From: Streblospio benedicti
Taxonomy: Eukaryota > Annelida > Polychaeta > Spionida > Spionidae
NCBI GenBank assembly: GCA_019095985.1
Contig: CM032660.1
Location: forward strand, 53,573,206 to 53,637,205
DNA: 64,000 nt
Direction of reading: 5' to 3'
In this document: positions 58,662-64,000 of the stretch, piece after piece
How positions within the stretch are numbered: position 1 is the stretch's first letter
How the letters are laid out: each line of letters begins with the position of its first letter
Notes under the pieces: generated by a model
What the model saw: the letters and a program-made list of their open reading frames with translations, nothing else
Told to the model about the DNA's origin: nothing
The model's database searches: none
Made by a program: the position numbers and the translations under genes

Positions 58662-61263
58662 TTATTCAATGTTCTTTCTCTTATTCTTTAGATTCTTTTC
58701 ATGTATTTTTGCATGTGTCTTCAAATATCCGCTCTGGATAAAGGCTTCGTCACATATTGAGCATTTATATGGTTTCTCCCCAGTGTGGATTCGCACATGA
58801 CGTATCAATGAAGTATTTTGGTTAAAGCGTTCTCCACATTCGCTGCACTTAAATGGTCTCTCACCACTATGAACTAATTGATGTCTCTTCAGGCTGCTTG
58901 GCTGACTGAATCTAGAGTGGCAAACTTTACATTCATATGGTTTTTCTTCCGTGTGGCTTCTCATGTGGACCATAACTGATGTCTTGATTCTAAATTTCTT
59001 ACCACATCTGATGCACTCATATGGCTTCTCACCTGTATGAATTCTTCTATGTTCTGTGAGAGTTCGTTTTCTACGAAACGATTTTTTGCAAGTAGGGCAT
59101 TGGTGTGGCCTATCATTTGTGTGTGACTTCATGTGCGCCCACAAACGCTGCTTGTCACAAAACTGTTTCCCACATTGACCACAAAGACAAGTTTTTTTCC
59201 TGTGTGCATTTGCATGTGCATTTTCAGTGTTGTGCTTGTACTGAATGCTTTATGACAGAGTGTACAGATGTGATTCTTTAGTCCTGAGTGTATTGCCATA
59301 TGCGATCTGAGATTCTGGCGACGTTTGAACTTCTTCAGACACACGGAACACTCATGATTTCTTTCGTCGCTGTGAACCTGGGAGAAGGAGAAAATCATAA
59401 CTTGATTAATGGAATGAATATTTAACACAATATTGGGGGTATCATTATCTACATTAGCTACACAAATTGTGTGTAATGAATCGGGTTAACTATTTTGTCT
59501 TTGACATCCCTAATTTTGGTCTTTTTGGCCCCACATCCCACAAAGCCCTGGGGTTAAAAAACATGCATTTGTAATGAATCGGGTTAACTATTTTGTCTTT
59601 AGGGGGAGAGCCCTGGGGTGGGGGAGGGTGTTTATTGTGAAATGTAGAAATAGGTGTTGGGAGCATGCAAATCCCTTTAGTGTGGTCATAGAAAAAATAT
59701 TTGTACCTCCTACCTACAAAAACAATTGCTACCCTCTTATTAGAGCATTGAAATTAGAAGCTAAACTTCTAGAAGTAACTAATACGTGCTCCACAAATAC
59801 AGCAAACTGACCTATGTTTCCTAGATGCATCAAAAGCTTTTGATAGAATCAACCACTATCACCTCTTTAAGAAGTTGTTGTCAAAAGGTCTCCCTAAAAT
59901 CATTGTCCGTATATTATTAGCATGGTATACATCTCAACAGTTTATAGTAAAATGGGATAATTTTCAATCTACACATTTTAAATCCATCAACGGTGTGCGT
60001 CAGGGTAGTGTTTTATCCCCTAAACTTTTTAATATATTCTTAGATGATCTAAGTTCTAATCTTAACAAACTGCAAGTAGGATGTCACATGAACAATGTAA
60101 GTTTTAATCATTTATTTTATGCAGATGATGCCGTTATTTTAAGTCCTTCTGCAAAAGGCCTACAGAAATTGCTAACCACATGTGAAAATTTTGCGAAAAA
60201 CAATGAAATTATTTTTAATCCTAATAAAACCTACTGTATGTACCTGCAACATAAATCTTGTAAATCATCAAAATTACCTGTTGTTGAAATTAATAAGATG
60301 CCACTTGAATGGATAGAAAAACATAAATATCTTGGTTTTTGTGTAAACAACTGTTTTAATGATAACGATGATATCGACAGGCAAAAGAAATCACTATATG
60401 CTATTGGAAACACTATAATTCGTAAATTTATCAAATGTGTTGAAGAAGTTAAGATACATTTGTTTCAACCGTTTTGTAGAAATCTGTATTGCTCTTCCCT
60501 ATGGACTAATTTTAAATGTAAAAACCTTAATGTTTGTAGAGTTGCTTTTAATAATATTTTTAGATACTTGTTAAATATAAAAGGACGATGTAGTATTAGT
60601 AAAATTTTTTTGAGTCATAATGTTGATAATTCTAATATCATTTTACGAAAAAATATATTCAGTTTTAAAACAAGACTTAAAAAATCCAACAATTCGCTTG
60701 TCGCATGCATTTTAAATTCTTCTTATTTTACTTTTGCCTCTGAATGTTTTAATAGTTGGACTAGAAAGTTGTTTGTTTTTAATCGATCTGTCCAATAACA
60801 GTATTCTTAGCTGTATTTAATATACTATCTATGTACATATGTTTATATACTATTATGTTTTATATGGATGTATATTATACATCTGAAATAAAGTTACATT
60901 GTATCTAATCTTATCTTATCTTACCGCCATGTGAGATGCCAGGTCAGCTTTTCTACGACATTTTTGAAAACAAACTTCACAACTGTAATTTTTTTCATCA
61001 GTGTGGGTTTGCATATGTAGTTTCATTTTTCTTTTAAAGTGAAATGATTTTTCACAAACTTCGCACTTAAATGGCTTGACGGGAGAATGGATCTTTACAT
61101 GTTCATTAAGACGTGCTTTTTTTCTGAATGTCTTCAGGCACAGTGAACATTGGAAAGAATCTTCTATACAATCATCCGGATGAGCAAACCGCAAATGACG
61201 TTGTAACTCAGACTTGCTTTTACATTCACGCAAACATTTAGAGCACTTTGAGTTTCGAGTCAT
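58662..61263 (-). CDS. C2H2 zinc-finger protein with 12 fingers, two exons
   Basis: Probable DNA-binding nuclear protein. Exon 1 60925-61263 (113 codons, ATG start, fingers 1-4); exon 2 58662-59377 (fingers 5-12). Fingers have the C-x2-C-x12-H-x3-5-H form, e.g. CSLCLKTFRKKARLNEHVKIH-type units without gaps. Later ones have HTGEKPY linkers. The last His of finger 4 comes from exon 2 (HMA|VH), which supports the join. Exon 2 is one nucleotide short: after MQMHTGKK the frame shifts at a run of seven A, and one more A would give TCLCGQCGKQFCDKQRL, finger 7. A base error or a recent mutation is possible. No KRAB, BTB or SCAN domain is seen. The stop TAA overlaps AATAAA; another AATAAA (minus) lies at 58650-58655. 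A LINE lies in the intron, antisense. Confidence 0.88.
59470..59640. repeat. Direct repeat in zinc-finger intron
   Basis: gtaatgaatcgggttaacta followed by ttttgtcttt occurs at about 59472 and again at about 59571, with agccctgggg near both. Short tandem duplication, non-coding. Confidence 0.6.
59803..60924 (+). mobile_element. CR1/Rex1-like LINE, 5'-truncated
   Basis: The plus strand encodes the reverse transcriptase palm and C-terminus: CFLDASKAFDRINH, LLAWYTSQQFIVKW, NGVRQGSVLSPKLFNIFLDD, HLFYADDAVILSPSAKGLQK (YADD catalytic motif), IFNPNKTYCMYL, and KHKYLGFCVN. One open frame runs from 59875 (frame open from about 59805) to 60798, so it is nearly undamaged: a young truncated copy. The 3' UTR carries AATAAA (60887-60892) and ends in short ATCTT repeats (60906-60922), as CR1-group tails do. 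Inserted in the zinc-finger intron, antisense, with its tail touching exon 1. Confidence 0.88.
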
Positions 61264-63168
61264 GCTTAAACAATTTCTTTAACAGCACAAATATATTTTG
61301 TGTTATTCCACAGAAATCCATAAGAATTGGTACAAAACTGTTAAATGTGTTCATTTGTAGTCTGCAGTACGTTTAGCACAAGCATATGGTCAGTCTTTAG
61401 CTGGCACTCTGCTAGATCTGTACAAAACAGTAAATGCTTCTGTTCAAAGTACACCAAGATTAGTACTAGTAATGCGGTCTGCTACATGCGTGGTGTGCAT
61501 GTAAAAGTGCATACACGCAACTTCACTATTCAATTGAACAGTTTGCATTATGTGTTAATTCTGAGTATTTTATTTAAAGTACCTCACACAACATACAATT
61601 GTACACTTTATTTTTCCCACCATACTTGTCCACACCTTTGCACATGCTCGGAGGTGATCTCATTGCATACTAATTACCCGGTTAATTATTAGCCCTGTTA
61701 CCAGGCACTACAAATATTTAACATTAAGGTCATTCATTTTGACTGTCCAGTTGACTTCATCCGTTTGCGTTATGTTTCATTCCATTTCCTTATCTACAGG
61801 TCACAGTTTTATTTTTCAGCTGCATTCTTGTTAAAATTCAGTGACAAAGAAAGGATATAGCGTGGTCTATACACACGTACATTTGGACATCACTGTCCTT
61901 GTAAACCTGGTCGCAGTGCAATTTAACTTATTAGGTTTTTCAACATTATAACTTTGACGGAATTAATGGGGTCTTCGCCAGTCTAAACACTACTGACAGC
62001 AACATAATTATTAGAATATATGATGACAATCGAAGAATGCGAGTTATTTTCCGTACACATTTGCAATGGTAACGCATCATTTATTGACCCTGGATTTTAC
62101 AGAGCATTATATTTTTGACTGAGCATTATCTGCTTAATTTAGCATTTGGGTTTATGGAAGTGGGTACTGAGTAGTTACAGAAATATCATGACTACCGGCA
62201 TTTGATATCTTTCTGGCGGGCCTGTGGTTTATTGTTTGAATAAATACGAATGTGAGCATTTTTACGTCTCTAGAAGCAAAACAATGTCCAATCCTACTAG
62301 CAGCTTTATAACATGCCCGAATGCATACAAACCAAAAGGCGCCGCTTTCGCAACAATAGCGTTTTTCCCGCACAGGGAAGTGGCTAAAAGTGTGTGTGGG
62401 AATTGCCTCTATGAGTCTAATATTGCGACGTTCACTGAATCACTATTGACATATTTGGCTATGATGACAATATAATTGGGTATAACTCCTAACGCTAATA
62501 GGAAGAAAGATTTTTCATATAAATACCAGTGTATTTTGTAGACTTGTACGACCTTCTAATTAAAATACAATTTAAATGAATTTTTTTACACACATTTGAT
62601 GAATTAGAAAATCATTGCATCAAAAAGGATAATAGAAAAATGCGCACGGGACTCATCATGGATAGGCGAATCAAAGGTTAAAAAGAAATAACACTAGATT
62701 TGATAAGCACTAAATTTTCAAGGATATTTCAAACTAGCGGACTAAAACTCGTTGAACTAACTATGTAGATTCAATTTAACACTTGACATGATTGGCGCAG
62801 GGGGATTTTTTTTCGCCGGTAAAACTTAAGAGCATTTGCTGAACCCAGCTGTATAGTAATATACAGAAATGTTAGTCCTACAAGGTATTAAGAACCATAG
62901 CAGCAAGAATAAGAAGCCAGCGACATGAGCGAAACACCGTAAAGCCACGCAGTGTCAGACTGTCCCGAATATAGAAAGCTAACCGTGCAGTTACGGTGTT
63001 ATAGCCATAACGTTAAGTTTTACTTTTTTTCGTACGTCACAGATGTCATTAATAGGTAGATCCACCTTCTACTAATGGTGTGTGTGTTTTCGACACAGTA
63101 AATAAGAACGCAATCAGGCATGAGCAGTTGTGACTGTAAGACTGGTTAGCGGCCAGTCAAGCACCTGC
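61264..63168. other. Non-coding flank upstream of the zinc-finger gene
   Basis: Should include the zinc-finger promoter (right of 61263). ORFs at 61345-61692 and 62152-62475 match nothing I know. No repeat structure confirmed. Confidence 0.45.
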
Positions 63169-63207
63169 CGTTGGGGAAGCCCCCGTGTCCCCCTCTGACG
63201 TCATGTA

Positions 63208-63274
63208 TTATGCCGTGTGGTTCAAGGCCGTCGTCGCCGCCTTCTGCGTCCCCATCTTCGTGGTGGGCATCGTG
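63208..63274 (+). CDS. Likely first coding exon of a membrane protein
   Basis: ATG at about 63203-63208, then YYAVWFKAVVAAFCVPIF and VVGIVG, followed by a good donor GTGAGT at about 63275. The segment is a single hydrophobic helix, fitting a signal anchor or first transmembrane segment. The exon is strongly GC-rich against its flanks, as other host exons here are. The frame is open upstream of the ATG back to about 63145. I cannot name the family from one exon; the rest of the gene lies beyond the window or was not found in 63.3-64 kb. Confidence 0.5.
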
Positions 63275-63289
63275 GGTGAGTACAGTGCA

Positions 63290-64000
63290 ACATCATGTTT
63301 AGACAAACCTCATGTTTGAGAGGGGCATATACGTCCCCTTGATATCAAAATCTCAGTGAATTAATGTTACAAATCTCAATGCAAAAGGCCTTTTCTAAAA
63401 TCTCAATCAATTGATCTCAATGAATTGAAAGGTCAAATATCAATTCTCAATGAATTAAAAACCCAAATCTCAACTCTCACTAAATTGTATACCGCCCTCA
63501 GATGTTTCATGATTCAAATGCTATTACTTTTACAAGCTGCTTTTCTGTCAAAAAATAATTCTAAAATACGAATTTAAAGAGAGTTATACAGACATTCAAC
63601 AACATGTTTTTCCTAAATCACCAGTCGCCAATATATTTCATTGTCTTTCACCAATCCCCAGGAATTGTAATTGGATAGGTTGCATCACATTTCACACACT
63701 TAAATACAGAGAGAGTTCACACTTAACGCCCAAGATTAAATAACAACAATAAGATTACTAATATATATATAAAATATATATAAATACCCAATACCCACTG
63801 GACAAACCCCATGTTTGTTGTGAACACCGGACAGATTGGCAGTTTCCATGTTTTTGGACGAGGGTTGTGGGGTGACAGGTGTCCACGCAGGTAGGTCGCT
63901 CTGTAAATGACCATCGTTTTACCGTCAATAATGACATCGGGTGCTCTCTTTTACACTGACAATATCTGCCCATCTGTGCATTTTATGCTATGTAATGTTC
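63290..64000. other. Intron-like flank
   Basis: AT-rich, with repeated tctcaatgaattgaaa-type phrases (63350-63490). A short region near 63800-63910 has caggtgtccacgcagg and related words also seen near 19860-19970. No further exon recognised. Confidence 0.45.

Overview
This is a eukaryotic, animal nuclear window. Genes are split into many short exons with GT-AG junctions and phase-consistent joins. The host proteins are animal ones: a FAD-dependent D-aspartate/D-amino-acid oxidase, TMCO1, a FERM-domain protein, a C2H2 zinc-finger protein and a decayed Janus-kinase FERM segment. The base is AT-rich (one N at 38460). Retroelements include Ty3/Gypsy, DIRS, CR1/Rex1-like and RTE-like families, with tRNA-derived SINEs and a very high load of inverted-repeat (MITE/foldback) DNA. 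A non-vertebrate bilaterian, perhaps a marine lophotrochozoan, is my inference; nothing here fixes the species.

Layout. 1-3.07 kb: a fossil Ty3/Gypsy element on the minus strand, running off the left edge. 3.1-7.8 kb: duplicated non-coding DNA, a LINE tail and a MITE. 7.85-8.63 kb: a Janus-kinase FERM-domain remnant (minus). 9.5-14.75 kb: repeat country, with a hAT-type foldback MITE, an (AT)n tract and a 2.9-kb long-inverted-repeat element that encloses a DIRS fossil. 15.42-16.79 kb: an intact 457-residue ORF of unknown family (minus). 17.2-20.2 kb: more foldbacks and a SINE. 20.36-29.23 kb: the nine-exon oxidase gene (plus), 334 residues, peroxisomal tail AKL. 31.1-31.9 kb: the 3' end of a second Gypsy fossil. 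34.2-42.4 kb: nine 3' exons of a FERM-domain gene (minus). 46.38-51.88 kb: the complete seven-exon TMCO1 gene (plus). 54.3-58.9 kb: a tandem duplication carrying a broken zinc-finger tail and then the 3' part of the real zinc-finger gene, which continues to 61.26 kb (minus) around a LINE. 63.2 kb: a likely first coding exon of a membrane protein (plus).

The genes form no operon or obvious pathway. The FERM gene and TMCO1 are divergently transcribed, and the oxidase stands alone. Host coding exons (oxidase, FERM protein, TMCO1 exon 6, JAK remnant) are much richer in G+C than the surrounding introns.

No clearly new multi-gene system is visible. The most notable things are structural. Near-perfect palindromic elements with readable target-site duplications sit inside nearly every large intron. 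A LINE tail appears to supply the splice donor of the zinc-finger gene. TMCO1 has an in-frame hybrid mini-exon fossil in its intron. The last exon of the FERM gene is partly duplicated, with a MITE in the copy. Repeated CCAAGATGGC motifs occur in several repeat families.
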